A DNA stretch of 64,000 bases from Gnetum montanum (lineage: Eukaryota > Streptophyta > Gnetopsida > Gnetales > Gnetaceae), in the NCBI GenBank assembly GCA_015680685.1, contig MNCI01008326.1, positions 106,300 to 170,299 on the forward strand, given 5' to 3'. The notes below the pieces were generated by a model, which worked only from the letters and a program-made list of their open reading frames with translations, searched no databases and was not told where the DNA came from. The translations under genes were made by a program, and so were the position numbers. This document shows positions 32,266-44,715 of the stretch, piece by piece (the stretch's first letter is position 1; every line of letters begins with the position of its first letter).

Positions 32266-33750
32266 GAGTGAAGACTAAACAATCATGATAGATACATCAA
32301 TAGGATAAGGAAAAGAGAATCAAGACATGAAAAAAATAAAGGTTATGAGCATCAAAGAGATTACTACTACAACATAGAATAGGAACCTAAATACTATAAA
32401 GAACCCCTATTAGTTACAAAAATCATACAGAAATCAATGAATGAAATTACAACTAATGTAGAAAATGTGTGGAACTTTATGGATGAGAAATTTGAAACAA
32501 TGCTAAAGATAGTTTAACAAAAAAATAAATATTCATTTATGAGAAATATGATTAAGAAAAAAATAAGAATAATTAACATAAAAAATATAAGAAAAAAGGA
32601 ACGTTTTTGTAGTGGAAAAGCTATGAAATTAAGTTTTAAAGATAAAATTGAGTTTAATAAGTGCTAATATGAACATCCCAAGGAATGTTTTCCTATTATA
32701 TCCCATTTAAAAGAGTTTGGTACATATATACCTAATCCAAAATTTGTTAAGAAATAAATACCCAAAAGATTATCTTATCTACAAGGTAACTATAGATAGC
32801 CTATTAACAACCATACTATCATAGTAGGGATTATCCTCAACCACAAGAGTAATACTATCTATCATAGCAACAACTATAATCATGGAGGATGCCACTACCA
32901 AGACAACAATATCTGTATCAACAACCAAATCCTTATAGATATTATGTTCAAAATTTGATATCTCATAATAGTACCATAGGCCTATGACTCCATGTATAGA
33001 ATCATAACCTTACATGTGTTAACTAGTTGTAACCCATTCTCATTAGGCTTATAATCCTCTACCGCTAGTATCATCACCAGCTATGTAGGAAGAACTACCA
33101 ACATAACCATAACAAAAGAGTGCTACTAGGGTAGTTAGTACACAAGAGGACATTATAAGTAATAATGAAGAAAGGGCAAAGAAATGTCCTTTCTTAAGAA
33201 AAGTTTAGAAAAGATTTAAGGAATAGGAGCTTCATCTAATCCTACTTCTTTAACATCAAGTCTTAGATAAGCACCATGATTTTGATATCAATATAGAAGA
33301 ATCTAAATACTATCATGCTTATACAAATTATAACCCCTTAGAGAGAAGAAAAGATTCTTTACATGAAATGAATAGATCTGGATAGTCCTTTAATTTATCT
33401 CAAGATAATAGGAAAGAAGCCATGTAAGGCTTTATTAGATTCAAGATTAGGGGTCAATATTATTTCCCAAGATATGTACAAGGCTTGGAATTTACCTTTG
33501 AAGAAATGTAATATCCAATTAGAGCTAGAAGCCTAGCCCATTGCTATTTTACATGAAAAAGTAGAAGATGTGGTAACTACTATAAGTAACCAGTTCTATC
33601 TTGTATACTTTCTAGTGATTCATTTGGAAAAGAATAAAATAGAATTTCCTATAATCACAGGAAGAACATGACTTATTATAATTGATGCTAAGCTTGAAAT
33701 TAGATATTTATCCTTAGACATACCCAAGGAATAAGAGACTAGAGTCATTC
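32266..33750 (+). pseudogene. Athila-like gag C-terminal half and protease
   Basis: Plus-strand relic of the same family as the gag at 7,131-9,662. A helical stretch (VENVWNFMDEKFETMLKIV) is followed by the knuckle remnant at about 32,660-32,690, KC-stop-YEHPKEC, then FPIISHLKEFG; the minus-strand copy has CEICQYDHPKEC and PIISHLQESG. The protease follows at 33,415-33,735: KALLDSRLGVNIIS with the catalytic Asp at 33,438-33,440 but DSG changed to DSR, then VYFLVIHLEKNKIEFPIIT and a TIGR-like end. Numerous stops. With its active-site Gly replaced it could not act even if translated. Confidence 0.75.
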
Positions 33751-34399
33751 AAAGAAGAAGAGTTTCATGAATTACATAGAATGATAATGGATGAAATTAC
33801 GTGTAGAAGGTCTAGATAACAATGAAACACAACACCCCAACATGCAAAGTATGCATCAAGGATAAATGTATGCAGCAATTTCTATATGTAGTAGCCACAA
33901 AGTAAGAAGTAACCTAGTGGCTATCTAGTGAAACAAAATCTAAATTAGATATCTACATGAAACTAGCTGAAAAGATCACAAGTTCCTACATTAAAAAAAT
34001 AGATACGAAAGAACAAATGTAAAGATAACTCTCCCACATGAAGTTATGATAAGAACATGACATTAATGAATAAAATTAGAAATTTTAGATAAGTGTGAAC
34101 CAAAGCCTCTAGAATTTAAAGCCTTACAAAGTATACTTAAATATGCTCTTTTGAATAATAAAAAACTAGTAATCATATATGATAAGTTTAAACAAAAATA
34201 GAAACAAAGATTACTAGAAGTTATAAATGGATGTTCAACTACATTTGGATGATATTATGAAGAGATCATGGATGTAGTTCTATGAATTTGTTGATATTGT
34301 ATCTACACAAATCTAGCCATTAAATCATGTCATCAACCTCAACAAAGAATTAACTAAAAGATTAAAGAGATCATCAAATAGGAATTGCAAATCCTACTA
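33751..34399 (+). pseudogene. Start of Athila-like reverse transcriptase, interrupted
   Basis: From about 34,290 the plus strand reads a CxHQPQQRIN-KIKEIIK-ELQILLKG pattern, corresponding to the 'QPQRRlNP.lKEvVkkEilKLLdaG' start of gypsy RT. The relic stops at about 34,399, where minus-strand chromovirus-like sequence begins; the 3' part of the same element reappears at 37,255. 33,751-34,240 has no readable domain. Confidence 0.5.
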
Positions 34400-35240
34400 A
34401 AAGGATGATTTTGGTGAGGATCACAAATGCTCCAAGACATAAACTAAAATTCCAATCTTCAAGCTTGCAAGATGAATTAAACAAGAAAAAAATAGTTCTT
34501 TATTTTTTAAAAAAATTCATGTGAAAATTACTAGTTTGGAAGAAAACTTGCCCAAGGAGAGACAAGGGCTCAAGAGAATCACACTTACAACTCGTCACAT
34601 AACTCATAGCTCAGAATGGCTAAAATCCTTACAACCTAGAAAGTCAATGGAAGCTCAATTAGAGCTCAACTCTTTCAAGGCCCTCATTTGAACTCTCACA
34701 CAATTCACTTATCTTTCCTCTTTCTCAAATGAAGATCTTGGATACCTTTTATAGCCTCTTTCAAGTCTCCCTTCGTCTGTCCTCCTATTTGGAATTTGAA
34801 TTAAAGTTTGTTGAAGGCCATATGAGATTTCTTGGATAAGCATGAGACATCGTTCCCAAGATAAACTCATCTAAGATGAGATGTCTTATAAATAGAAAAG
34901 ATGTCTTGAAGTAGATGTCTTATCTCAACTAAATAAGTCTTGTCTCAATAGGAGATTTCTTCTTTGATTTAAAGATAATTCCTAGGAGATGTCTTCCTAC
35001 TCTTGGAGTTGTCTTGACCTATCTAAAGATATCTTGGCTAGCCAAGACACATCTTATCAAAGAGCATTGTTAAAACATCCAATCTCTTCCCAAAGTTACA
35101 CAAGAAGAATGAACTTCCAATTACCTTCTCTTACCTCATAGATATGCTAAATAATATAAAAACATAGACATACATAAGAACAAACAATATTCACAAAGAC
35201 ATAGGTTGAGGATGGTACATGGGTTGGGTGATATCCTAAT
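34400..35240 (-). repeat. Probable 3' LTR of chromovirus-like element
   Basis: Noncoding block downstream of the minus-strand integrase with a TATA-like box (minus-strand CTATAAAAGG at about 34,746-34,757) and many 'gatgtctt' words around 34,890-35,060. No second LTR is present, so the limits are approximate. Confidence 0.4.
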
Positions 35241-37241
35241 CATCTCTTCCATACTTAGAATTGAAACTTTTTTCAAGTTGGTTATATAGTTGGAATAACA
35301 TTAAGACCCAAAAAATCCAAATCCTTTTCATGAATCCAAATTGCATTTTTAGGTCTCTCATCATTCCAATGCATTAGATAGTCTTGCATCATTTGATTCC
35401 TTATGCTCCTAGCTTCTCTTGTAGCACAATAGGTTTTCTTGGTGACTTAGATGGCCTTGGATCATGAAGTGCATCTTTGAGGATTTCTTGCCTATCCTCC
35501 AGGTCATAGGTAAACAACTTTCCATGGTAATAACTCAAATCTAAAACATTGAATACACAAGAAAATGGAAAATAACTAGGATTTCCAAGTTCATAAGCAT
35601 TGTCATTCACTTTGGATCTGATCTAAAATGGACTAATCTTCTTGGATTTAATCTTGGAAAAGCTTACATCCCTCAATCTCTCCTTTTCCAAATAAAGATA
35701 AACATAATCTTCAACACTAAGGACCACCTTTCTTTTTCCTAAGCTCTTTGTAGTAGCAACTGTTCTAGCATTGCCTTTAAGTTTTGTCTCTAGTTTCTTA
35801 TGCAAGTTTTGCATGCTTTTCACAAGGTCAAAGATAACATGGCATAATCATCAAATTGCTTCAAATCATCTACCATTCTAGGGGCATAGCCATAGTTTGC
35901 CTCAAATTGACTCTTCCAAATTTTAGAGTGACAAGAATTATTCTAACCAAACCTAGCATATGAACAAATATTTTCCCACCTACTAGGCTTATTCTCACAA
36001 AGACACCTCAACATTTTGAGTAATGATTTGTTAGAAGCTTTAGTTTTTCCATTATTTTGTGGATAATAAACACTTGAAAAAAATAATTTGGCACCCAAAA
36101 ATTTTTATAATAACCTCCAAAAATGACTTCTAAATTTGGCATCCCTATGTCTTACAATGGTTAATGAGAGATCATGTAACTTTACAACATTTTGAAAATA
36201 AAAATAAGAAACATGGGATGTATCATTGCTTCTTTTACAAGGAATAAATTGGGCCATTTTAGTGAATCTATCAACAATAATAAAAATGGAGTCACGACTA
36301 GCTTGTGTCTTGGAAATCCCACACATAAAATCCATAGAGACACTTTTCCATGGAGCATTAGGAATGGCTAAGACAAGTAATGTGTAGCAATACCTTTAGC
36401 TCCCTTAAATATTTGGCAAACAAGACACTCTCTAATAAATTTATTAATGTCATTTTTCATACCTAGCCAATAGTAGCTCTTCCCTACAAGTTCATAGGTC
36501 TTTATCTTATCCATGTGTCTAGCCATACTACCATTATGCTTTTCTTCCTAAATTTTTAACCTAAAATAAATCACATTTTGATATATGTATTTTATCTATT
36601 TTGAAGAGGATGACCTATTGTAGATGATAGTCTCTCTGCCTATCCATTCTACCAAGTAAGGAAGCCTCAAGATCTCTCCAAAACGTTCCAAATTTACCAT
36701 CATAAGAATGTAAGAAAGTCAAGGTTTCAGGTCCTTGTACATAAGTATGAGAGTGATTCATAACATGAGTTATTGAAAGAGCATATGACACTACAATACT
36801 TTTCCTAATTTTATGTTTCAGAAAAAAATAAAACTCTTGTAGTTTTTCTATCCATTTCATATGTTTAGCACTCAATTTCTATTGAACATTTAAAAATTGA
36901 AGTGCCCTATGATCAATAAATAAAAGAAACTTTGATCCTAGTAAGTATTGTCTCCAATGTTTAATGGCTTGAATTATAGCATATAACTCCTTTTCATACA
37001 CACTATAATTTTTTCTAGAATCATTTAATGTTTTACAAAATAATGTAATTGGATTATCTTCTTGAGATATTACATCCCCAATAGCAAGCCTACTTACATA
37101 TACCTTCACCTTAAAAAATTTTTGGAAGTTTGAAATTACAAAAACTAAAGCACAATGAATTCTCTCTTTTAATGCTTGAAAAGATTTTTCTTTCTCATTG
37201 TCCCACACAAAGGTTGAATTTTTCTTCAAACAAGAAAGCAT
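35241..37241 (-). pseudogene. Chromovirus-like pol, 5'-truncated
   Basis: Minus-strand relic beginning at the very end of RT. LKKNSTFVWDNEKEKSFQAL at about 37,180-37,235 is the RT/RNase H connection. RNase H follows (37,140-36,880: CKTLNDSRKNYSVYEKELYAI, FIDHRALQFL); its first Asp is lost (VYVS). Integrase zinc part at about 36,540-36,400 (H...H...CLVCQIFKG), core 36,335-36,105 (MDFMCGISKTQ, IIVDRFTKMAQFIPCK), with the second Asp changed to His in VRHRDAKF. The integrase C-terminal part (35,823-35,401) has SCVFNVLDLSYYHG. At about 35,400-35,300 a YLMHWNDERPKNAIW stretch resembles a chromodomain tail, hence chromovirus. Gag, protease and most of RT are absent. The 5' end is cut at 37,241, next to the plus-strand Athila-like relic. 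Confidence 0.78.
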
Positions 37242-37254
37242 AGGTCATTCCATA

Positions 37255-38115
37255 TGTCATTTCTAGAGCCTACAGACTCTTTGGTTTGTGGGTTTGTTAG
37301 GGCATAAAGGTCATGAGCCTACTTTGGGGAGGATTCACTGGCATTCCTTTTTGGTGCAATGGTTACGTTCTTCCCCTTAAAAATTTCTTGCAATCAACTA
37401 TTTCTCATTTCACCCCATCCATGAAATTTTTTTTTTCTGTTTATTGGCTTCATCATTGTTATTTCTCTAATCTTCCTTGTTCATTCTTTTTCCATCCTAT
37501 TTCTACCAGAGGTTCGCTCTTAGTCATGGGGGCTTGTCGTAAATTTTTCCATTCCATTACTTATCTCACCCCTACACCTTGGGTAGTTATCACTTACAAA
37601 TATCTAACCCAATATTTTCCATATCCACAACCTAGCCAATGTGCTTTATATCAAGGAAAGGTATAAATTACATTATGTCTTATCTATCCTTGCTAATTTG
37701 TGATTGTGTTGTGTGTGTAGATGGAGATCATATGAATAATGGACTAGGATAGGAGGGAGGACTTAGGATGGACTAGAGCAAGAGCATTTATGCAAGGAAC
37801 AAGCTAGATCATGTGGCCATGGATGAATAATGATGTGCACATTTTTGACATTGACAAAAATGTGCCTCATTTTCTTTTCTTTTTCTCTCTCTCTCTCTTC
37901 AAGCTATCAAATGAGGGTTTGGATGCTATGTATATAAAGTGTTCACCATAATGGTTATAAATATCAATGTTGTCATACATTTTTCAATCCATTCACTGGG
38001 CACTTTGAGTTTGTCATTCCATGTCACCATTAGTTTTCATTTAGTCAATTATCCCATACCTTCCCAATATTTTATAAGGAACTTGAGGATGAGTTTTCAT
38101 TTAGTCATGGGGGTA
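37255..38115 (+). pseudogene. Spliced 3' ORF of Athila-like family, plus-strand copy
   Basis: Counterpart of 4,406-5,229. An open frame starts at MSLLWGGFTGIPFWCNGYVL (37,313) and runs to QPSQCALYQGK at the donor GTATAA (37,661). The 60-bp intron 37,661-37,720 ends GTGTGTGTAG, and the next exon opens MEII as in the other copy. The first exon stays open for 116 codons, unusual here. It is followed by a CT-rich run at 37,876-37,899 and the polypurine-like TCATGGGGGTA just before the LTR. The product is unrecognised; the C-rich, aromatic peptide has no obvious signal peptide or coiled coil. Its left side is cut at about 37,245 by the chromovirus-like relic. Confidence 0.5.
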
Positions 38116-38959
38116 TGATGAGTGCTGATATCAAACCCTCGATATCGAGCCCTTGATATTGGATACCCGATATCGGAGATGCCGAAGCGATATCAGACAT
38201 GTGATGTCAGAACCTATCTTGTTGCCTATAAATAAGAGATAGGGGCACTTGGTTTCACATTAGTTTTTCTAGTCCTTAGCCGAATTCTTGCAGTTTTTCT
38301 ATTCCAGAGTTAGAATTATTTTTGAGTGCCCACAGTAGGAGTCATAAAGTGAATGGATCTTTATTTGAAAATTGTGTACCTGAGCACACCTTGTGTCCAA
38401 AAATAAAGACAAACTTTGTGATAAACCTTGCAACATTCAAAATATCTTAATTATTGCATTTAATGTTATTTATTGTTATTTTATGCTCTCATTAGTTAAT
38501 CAATGTTATTTCTATTGAACTGTTAATTATCAATGAACTAGCAAACTCAACATGACCACTTCGAGCATAGGTGGAACATTTGGTAGCCTAGTAATGACTA
38601 GCATTTGGTAATCCTAGTAGTGTTACACTGGTTTAGGATGTGTTTGAAGAGTGGGAACAGATGCTGATGTTAGGACTAGTTAGAGAATAGTTAATTAGTT
38701 AAATCAAATTAGTTATTAAATTACCTCATCTCTCTTTTATGTATCAAGGACATAAAATATAAAATAATAAAAATCACATACCTCGAGTTTACTTAATCAT
38801 ACAATTATGCCTTACAAGTAAGCTTGGGAAGACAATGATTACATAACTCATCCTTGTTCTGCGTATGTGCATAAGCACTTAATCCTTGGAATTTAACTAG
38901 ATCACACGTGAATGCTTGTATTCATATGGTTGGCTATAGGGGTACCTTACTACTCATCA
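38116..38959 (+). repeat. Athila-like LTR, plus strand
   Basis: 844 bp, TGATGAGTGC...TACTCATCA. Palindromic GATATC array at 38,125-38,205 (here mostly 'gatatcgag' and 'gatattgg' variants), TATA box 38,227-38,235. The R/U5 part matches the reverse complement of 3,578-4,300. It is the 3' LTR of the plus-strand relic, because the spliced 3' ORF lies directly upstream. Confidence 0.82.
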
Positions 38960-40894
38960 CCTTCTTTTATTAATGTTGATGGAAATAAGACATCTAATTT
39001 TGTTCTTTTTGATAATGTATATGAGTCATTGCTTACTAATCTTACAACATGATATTTGGTTGTTTAAATTTTGGGTCACCCACTTCATAATCAAAGATTC
39101 ACTTGCAATTAAATGATGTGATATAGAAATAAAAAAATTTAAGTCATTTATGTGAGGTACTATTCTTCTTTTTTCCTACTTGTTGAGCTAGGTAATGCTT
39201 TGATGGTGCAATGTGCCCTAAATATAGAATCATTTATATGTAAGCATGTAGTGTTGACTATTCATAAATAGACACAAGATTTTGATACTTAAGCTAAAAA
39301 ATATTTTAAATTTCTATGTTTTGTCAAGCTATTTAATATAAAAAATTTGAGGGTTAAAAAGGAATATAAAATATAGTTATAACTCAAAAGGTAGTAATTG
39401 AACCATCTCCAAAGAAACTCATAAAGCTTATATATATGAAATGTGTCCAAGCTTATATTAATACTAAAACTAGAGGCTTTACAATAAACTTGAATAAAAT
39501 AGTAAAGAGTACTCAAGTTATTTTTATTACTCTTAATAATAATGAATGAATGTTTGTGGATACCAATAATTTATCATTTTATAGTTCCTAAAGATAAACC
39601 TATGATCTTGATTATCTTGAGAAAGATAATATTTCAAAGTGTAACTAAGAGGTTTGGTAGTAAGAGGAAAAACATGAGTAGCAAGAGGACAATCTTACCT
39701 TATTATTTAAGTAATTGAGGCAAATGTATTTAAACTTACAAAGCAACAAAATTAGCGTTAATTTTAGAATTAACATTTAATAAAATGATTAGTAGCCATT
39801 AATAGTCTCAAATTGATTATAATTTTAGTATAAATTTTATCAAACCTTCATAAATCATTTGAAGTAAATATTTTAAAAGAGTTTCCTTCTATATTTTGAA
39901 CATTTGTTTTTTACAAAAATCATGTAAAAGAGTTAAATCATGTAGCTTGAACCACTCAAGTTCTACAAAATCTTAAGATACATGTAGCAAAATAGTTGTA
40001 GGGTTTGACATTCATAAAATTAATATCTAGAATAAAGAGGATAAAAATATGTACTCACATTATTATTAAAATCACATATAAAAAGGTAAATTAACAACTC
40101 ATTGTATTTTTCATTGTCCTTTCTCTAAAGCTTTTAGACTTAAATATAATTTTTAGGTAATGATTTTGCCATATTTATTTGAGCTAGATGTCTCAATTTT
40201 GAGTTGTTTTCTTGATAAGGTGTTCAATAATCATCATGGCTATATCAAAGCCTTTTAATAAATTTTTTCTGTTCTATAAACCTTTGTGGTCTCACAAGGA
40301 CATAATTAAGCATTTTTATTTCTGTTTCCAATAATAAAGCTTCTTTAAAATATAAAATATAATAAAAACAAAAAAAATAATATTTGTAAAAGAATGGGTG
40401 TTACATAATTCCTACTTATAAAAGGTATGTGAGTGAATTTAAAAAACAAACAAAAACAAGAATTATGTAGTAACATAAGCCTTCATGCACAAAATGATTC
40501 AGCTATAGAAGGCTTGGAAGATTATTAGTTTTGTTTCCATGGAAAGATGTTCTCTATTATAGTGAGGGTTATATACAATGCTTGTAATGCAGGAAGTTTT
40601 CTTTACACTTATTCTCAACATCTTTTTTGAAGTTAAAATATAATTCTTTGTAATGGAACTTACTTGATCCCCACTAGATCAACAAACTTATCGCTAGTAA
40701 AAAACTTACCAAAACTTGCAATAGAATCCACCAAAAATAAGATCCATTCTTAATATATCTTAAGCAATTTGGAACACTACAAGATAGGTGATATCTTAGG
40801 TTTATCTCATGGAATTTGGACATAAATCCTTGGTCTATCTCAAGAAATTATAGATTTGTTAATCTTATTTCTAGATTTGTTATTTCAGACTCGA
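38960..40894. other. AT-rich stretch, nothing firmly recognised
   Basis: The left end (38,985-39,110, plus) has a weak ILGHPLHNQRF pattern that could be an old gypsy protease end, too weak to call. The rest shows no domain, LTR or repeat. Confidence 0.3.
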
Positions 40895-41711
40895 TGATTG
40901 GTTGGGTATTCCAATACTCAACCATACACATGACAAGATCGAAATCCTCAAATGGGAAATGTAAGTATACTAGTAGTTGATGTTCATTTTGTGATCATTG
41001 TCCTTTCACTTAGAGTTCACAAGGTGCAAATTGTATGGTTTAAGGCTTAGTGAGGTATATGATATACTGATGTTGTTTGACTAGAAATATCCTAAGTGCT
41101 AAGATGGTAAAAATGATTATAATTTCTAAGTATAAGTGCAATGAAAATTTAAAAATATTCTATCTTATTGAAAATAAGTATCCATTCATGATTTTCCATA
41201 CACATCCTAGGCTGATGCAACTATTACTAGGACTACCAAGTAACTTCACTACTGAGCGAATCAAGTGAAGTCATTATTGGATTACTAAACAGTAACACTT
41301 TATGCTCAAAACTAGTCATACTTATTCCACCTTACTAAGAGATATTGAAAAGGTAAAGGAATTTGTAAAAGTAAATGAATAAATAAAATTAAACATGATG
41401 AAAAGTAAAATTATGTTAAGTGAATAGCTACAATGATGAGAGAAAATATTGATCTTTATTTTTGTTCATGAATTGTGCCCAGGAAAAATTCACTCGAATA
41501 AAGATTCTGTATAACTATAATTTACCACACTACAAACATTCACTATAACTCTAATACATGAAAATAAACTGTAAGAATTTTGCTAAATTTCAGAAAAAAG
41601 TTTTTTTGATGTGATAGTGGTTGGTATTTATAAGCATAATCATGGCCTACTACATTGCATCTATAATGATGTATGTAGAGCTACGATATCATAATTACGA
41701 TATAATAGGAT
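40895..41711 (-). repeat. Athila-like LTR, old copy
   Basis: Aligns with 3,578-4,405 in the same orientation: 'gggtattccaatactcaaccat' at the left, 'ctttatttttgttcatgaattgtg' and 'gcccaggaaaaattcactcgaataaagattc' in R/U5, a TATA-like TTATAAATA at 41,625-41,633 and an eroded array (GATATCATAATTACGATAT) at about 41,678-41,706. Beyond it, 'gtttttatccttgagtt' matches the internal sequence next to the LTR at 4,405. Nearly all CpG sites are gone. Confidence 0.65.
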
Positions 41712-44700
41712 TACATAGAAAGTTTTTATCCTTGAGTTAAAACAAAATGAGTATAGAGTTCTTTACAAATTTGAGGGTTATGTATAGACTTTGTGATTAT
41801 GACCTATATACATAAATGACTTTACTATGAATGTGGCATTGTGGTTTTAGTGATGTTTACAAAATTATCATGTAGCACATGATTGACACATATGATAAAA
41901 ATATATCAAAACAAAATAAAACAAAACATCAAAGCTCGATATAGTTTTTATGTTCCAAGAGGTGGTGGCTCTTACATCAGCTTCTTTCCTTTATCATTAG
42001 GCTTCTAAAAATAATACTTGTTGAGTAGTGCTTGGATCTTTTCATCTTATAATCTTAGATCATGTATCATCTAGGAAAATTAAGTGATATTTGATGGAGT
42101 TAATACTTCTCAAGAACACAACAATTGTAGGAACATTTTGCTGTATTACATATATCATGCCATAAACTATTTCCTTTCTTTTTCAAAACCCTTGACTATT
42201 TCCTTAGTTCTTGGAAATCAATCATTCTTCGAGCTAGGTTTGTTGCTATGTCCTTTTGATCCTAGTAGATATCTTTGAATACTTGTATCTCAAAGTTTTC
42301 TATGTAAAGCTTCTATTGTGCATGCTTTCTTTCTACAAACTTCTTCTCATACATTGCATAAATTCTGATCACTTACTACTCTAGCTCTATTTTGGGCTTA
42401 GTTGCTATTAACATGGCTAAGTTATCATATCAAAAATTTGTTAACCCCATGTACTTTTTCTAATCTTGAATTTATAGGTTTCTGTTCTTGATTTCAGCTT
42501 GGTGTATGTGGGCAAGACTATTAAAGATGGATTGCCAATAAGATATGTGTATTGTGATGGAATTGGTTTTGTCTTTACCCATCTAGATTTCCTTCTCATT
42601 GATTTTCTTGTACATAACCACTTGATTTCTAAAATGCTCCTTTAGCCACTTATGCTCCTTGGCCTTATTTTTTCATGTAATAATCTTGATGGTTGATTTC
42701 TAGCATGCAACATGAACTTCTTTTATGGATAGGACTCTATTTTCTCTAGCCAACTTTTTGATATCAAGGTTGACTCACAAAAATTGCTCTATTAGTTAAT
42801 GGATGCTCTATTCTAGCACGTTGTTATGTTTCTCTATGTCTATCAGCCTTACATTTTCTACATTAATTCTCTTATTTTCTTCTTCTAATGTAGTTAAATT
42901 TTGAGCATGGGCATATGTTTGGGCATTTGCCACTGAAGCATTCCATACTACCTTCTCCTTTTCCATTTCCATTTGGGCATAATTGACCATAAATTAGTCA
43001 ATTTGTTCATCCTAAATTGATCTAGCTAGTTAGGTGCAATGTATTGTGTAGGGTCTTTCCTTTCTACTCTTAGTGTAGATAATTTCTTATCTAACATCTA
43101 CACTTCATTTTCTTCATGTTGAATTCTGGTTTCATTCATGACTAATTTACCCTTGGTTGAGATTAGTTCTAACTAAATCACAATAATATCACTAGGTATC
43201 TCAAAAAAATCTTGCATCATTTGTCCTATCTATGGCAATCAGTTCAATATGTCTTTATGTTCTGCTAAGACCATGGATGTTCTAGCTATAGTTTCTACAT
43301 CTCTTGGTTCAATAATATCAATCGGTGGTACAATGGAAACATTAAATTCTTCTTTTATATGATCAGCGATGGCTTTAGCTACTTGTGCTACATCCTGATA
43401 TTGAATTACCACTAATGTGGCTCATTCTCTTATTTTCAACATCATTTGAAAGGATGTAGCTTTCTTAGATATCTGTTGTGTCCAATCCTTGTCCTTTCTT
43501 ACTTGAAATAAGACTTAAACAGTTGTAGGTTCTATTGATATGATAACCTTATTAATATTTTCCCATACTCTATACATGCTTGAGACCTCAGATATTCCTC
43601 AAATTATTATTTTAGTAATATGCTATAAAAAGCTCATCAAGGATCTATAATCATGTTATGCTAGAGAACTAGTTTTTCTTGGTCTATTAGTGAATGGTTT
43701 TGTCCCACTAGATCTTACTTATTTCATTCATGTAGCTGGGATGTTTCCTTTTGGTGTAGGCCATACTACTCCCTTAGTGCCTACTGGCTTCTCCACTTGA
43801 TCTTTCTTTGGTGGCACTGGTTTAGAGATTTTAGCATATGAGGCATATTGCGCTTTGTAGAGTACATCATTGGTGTATTATAATATTCATGCTTGCCAAT
43901 CTAATCTTTTGATGAGATAAGGGAACGATAGTCTAAGTTTTCTTATTTTCTTTCTCCTTAAATATTATCTAGATTTTCAAGAATAGTAGATAAGTTATGG
44001 AATTTCTGGATTAAGTTGGTGCTTCCTCTAGCAGCATAGGTGGAAATACCTATTTAGTATTTTTGTTGGAAAGAGATCGCATGTCCCAATTTTTAAGTAA
44101 ATCTTCTTATATGTAAACAATTGACTATATTCTTTCTCACTTGATCCATATGTCCTTTGTAGCCATAGTTTCTTTTCTTTTGTGTTAAACTTGGTAGATA
44201 TTTGGGAAATGTTAGCTTCAACATCTGGAATATTCAATGCCTTGACTATTGCTTCAATTGAGTATGACACTGTGATCCCCTATACTTTCACTATAGCATC
44301 ATCTTATTTATTCTTCTAGAATTGGTAGACTTCTCTCAAGTACCATTTACCATTACTTGAAATGATGGATCATGAAGGAAAGGCTTGTAGTTGTTCATGA
44401 ACTTTAGTAGGAGAAAACTCCATGAATAGTTCAAAGTTTAATTCCACTATGACTATGGACATGATGGACCTCTCATGGATGGCTTAAAAACACTCATTTG
44501 AGAGTGTAAGATATTTTCCTTACTTAGGATCAAGTAGTGCATTAGCTACTACCTGCATAGATTACCCTATTATAGGTGTGGACTAATGGATGTTGTAGGA
44601 TTGTGCCTCTTACTCTATAGATGGAGTTTGTTCTCTAGTTCTACTTTTTTTCCATGATATTTGCTTCCTTGGTTGTGAAGGTCCTTCCACTTCAAGTCTC

Positions 44701-44715
44701 TTGGAAGGCATCTAC
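41712..44715 (-). pseudogene. Additional ORF block, plant transposon protein-like
   Basis: Long minus-strand region with one dominant reading frame broken by scattered stops and no obvious introns. The N-terminal part (about 44,715-44,030) has ELFMEFSPTKVHEQL, then WYLREVYQF, GITVSYSIEAIVKALNIPDV and LWLQRTYGSSEKEYSQLFTY. This pattern ('vRgv.i.fs...I...Lgip', then 'lwLq') resembles the Pfam putative plant transposon protein domain (Transposase_32-like), recalled and not searched. Then a Lys/Pro-rich segment at about 43,770 (KPVPPKKDQVEKPVG) and a helical C-terminal part with coiled-coil character at 42,808-42,990 (MEMEKEKVVWNASVANAQ, LTTLEEENKRINVENVRL). It lies between two old LTR-like stretches of the same orientation. 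Function unknown. Confidence 0.4.

Noticed and set aside
38985-39110. ILGHPLHNQRF read as a gypsy protease end
   Set aside because: The match is short, broken by stops and lacks the catalytic Asp region upstream; recorded only as a weak hint.
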